A stretch of DNA of 6,064 nt from an uncultured Armatimonadota bacterium (GTDB lineage Bacteria > Armatimonadota > Armatimonadia > Armatimonadales > Armatimonadaceae): assembly GCA_903924445.1 (NCBI GenBank), contig CAIYBQ010000491.1:1-6064 (forward strand). Direction: 5' to 3'. A program made the position numbers and the translations under genes. The notes under the pieces are model-generated. The model was given only the letters and a program-made list of their open reading frames with translations. It was not told the origin of the DNA and searched no databases. Below, in pieces: positions 5,200 through 6,064 of this stretch (its first letter is position 1; each line of letters starts with the position of its first letter).

Positions 5200-6064
5200 T
5201 TAATCGTCTTCCGATACAGCACGCAACGGGGCACCAGGAGACAATGTCGATGATGCTGCGACACTGGGACGAGGTGGCATTGGTACAGAGTCTTCTACAC
5301 CCGGCGTCATTGTTGAATCGTAATATGGTTCAAATCGAACAGCACGTGGAGGTCTCAATGGTGGGAGAGGAACATCTTCATGACCATCATAAACCGCTGC
5401 TAATGACATTGGTGGCATTGGTGGCATTGGTACAGAGTCTTCTACCATTGGCGTTAATCCAGTATGACGATAAATGCCTTCAGAAGTCGTTGATCGAAGT
5501 GCACATACTAATGCTTCAGCACTAGGGGTTGCATCCAATGGTGCTCCACATGCAGGACGTGGGCGCATCGGTTTACGATGATCTGGTTGTTCTGATACCA
5601 TGTTTTGAATTTTGAAAATACCCGCTTGTGGATTTTCTCCCATGGCTTTTTCATATCGTTCACGAAATAATTGATTCATTTTATCAGATTCTCGAGTCAT
5701 TCTGATTGATGTGAATTCAACGCCCATATTGGCAAGCCTCTCAATGTATCCAAGTGTTGTTTCAGCAGTTTCACCAGAAGGATCACGATACGGGAAATTG
5801 TCATCACTTCCTGCATTTGGGTTGAAGGCAACACCGTGAGGGTATGCATCAGTCAAGAGGAAAGCCATTTTAACAGTAGCTCCACTCCAGTCAAGACATT
5901 GGACTGCATATTTAAGAGCTCCTGCAACATTTTCCGGGCTATCGTCACCTCCTTGAACTATAGTATTTCGAAGGCGAGTACGAATCAAATCAACATTGGT
6001 AGTAAAATTTACACATGACAATGTAACGTCTTGAGCAACTGTACGATCTGCATATGAATTTGGC
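5200..6064 (-). CDS. VWA-domain protein, VwkA-like, with proline-rich tail (5' part missing)
   Basis: The frame is open to the right edge (PNSYADRTVAQDVTL...), so the gene starts outside the window. The TTG at 6021 is an internal Leu codon, not a start. The 287 visible residues begin within a von Willebrand factor A domain like that of the Dictyostelium alpha-kinase VwkA. The matching features are GGDDSPENVAGALKYAV (visible 38-54), a hydrophobic strand ending in the MIDAS-type TDAYPHG (71-77), FPYRDPSG (90-97), then MGVEFTSIRM and SDKMNQLF (113-132). The first MIDAS motif DxSxS should lie off-window. After about 140 the protein becomes Met/Pro-rich, with two copies of VEDSVPMPP and an acidic SEDD end. 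No alpha-kinase domain follows, so it is a VWA protein rather than the kinase. Its role is unknown; VWA domains usually bind partner proteins through a divalent metal. Two hairpins follow the stop. Confidence 0.85.
   Translation of the reverse strand, partial: PNSYADRTVAQDVTLSCVNFTTNVDLIRTRLRNTIVQGGDDSPENVAGALKYAVQCLDWSGATVKMAFLLTDAYPHGVAFNPNAGSDDNFPYRDPSGETAETTLGYIERLANMGVEFTSIRMTRESDKMNQLFRERYEKAMGENPQAGIFKIQNMVSEQPDHRKPMRPRPACGAPLDATPSAEALVCALRSTTSEGIYRHTGLTPMVEDSVPMPPMPPMSLAAVYDGHEDVPLPPLRPPRAVRFEPYYDSTMTPGVEDSVPMPPRPSVAASSTLSPGAPLRAVSEDD
5273..5445 (-). repeat. Exact 26-bp direct repeat in the VWA protein tail
   Basis: The same 26 bp (starting GGTGGCATTGGTACAGAG on the plus strand) occur at 5273-5298 and 5420-5445, 147 bp apart (49 codons, in frame). 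They encode the two VEDSVPMPP peptides. The second copy is extended by an extra 9-bp GGTGGCATT unit (5411-5419), which gives the longer MPPMPPM run. This points to duplication of a roughly 49-residue proline-rich segment, now diverged except at its core. Confidence 0.88.

Noticed and set aside
1..6064. tRNA, rRNA, insertion sequence or spliceosomal introns
   Set aside because: No cloverleaf-like sequence, transposase, terminal inverted repeats or frame interruptions with GT-AG borders were seen in either gene.

Overview
The window looks like part of a nucleocytoplasmic large DNA virus (giant virus) genome, most probably a Mimivirus-related one (Imitervirales). This is an inference. The supporting observations are two long, intron-free, same-strand genes with eukaryotic or viral domains (MYND and CCCH-type zinc fingers; a VwkA-like von Willebrand A domain), no Shine-Dalgarno context, a very AT-rich intergenic gap (about 22% G+C by my count), a copy of the mimivirid/CroV early-promoter motif AAAAATTGA 47 nt before the best ATG, and strong hairpins after stop codons, as in hairpin-guided 3'-end formation in Mimivirus. 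A protist nuclear genome cannot be excluded. I do not recognise the species.

Layout, left to right. Positions 1-184 hold no certain gene. There is a possible C-terminal tail of a plus-strand gene (3-92), then a T-rich stretch and two small hairpins forming the 3' flank of the large minus-strand gene. Positions 185-4990 (minus) encode a 1,601-residue protein. Its N-terminal quarter carries a MYND finger and a CCCH-like double finger, its middle carries a duplicated Cys-rich CxC module, and its C-terminal part is extremely acidic and Lys/Ala/Pro-rich. The rest is unrecognised. Positions 4991-5199 are promoter and intergenic DNA with two back-to-back hairpins. Positions 5200-6064 (minus) are the 3' part of a VWA-domain gene whose 5' end lies beyond the right edge.

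Both genes are transcribed leftward, VWA gene first. The roughly 200-nt gap seems to hold the 3'-end signals of the VWA gene and the early promoter of the zinc-finger gene, packed so tightly that one hairpin overlaps the promoter motif. The large gene is much richer in G+C than the gap and the VWA domain region. Nothing shows that the two proteins work together. The most unusual points are the MYND/CCCH/CxC architecture on a very large unknown protein, and an exact second copy of the 14-bp promoter core inside the coding region, 56 nt before an in-frame ATG.
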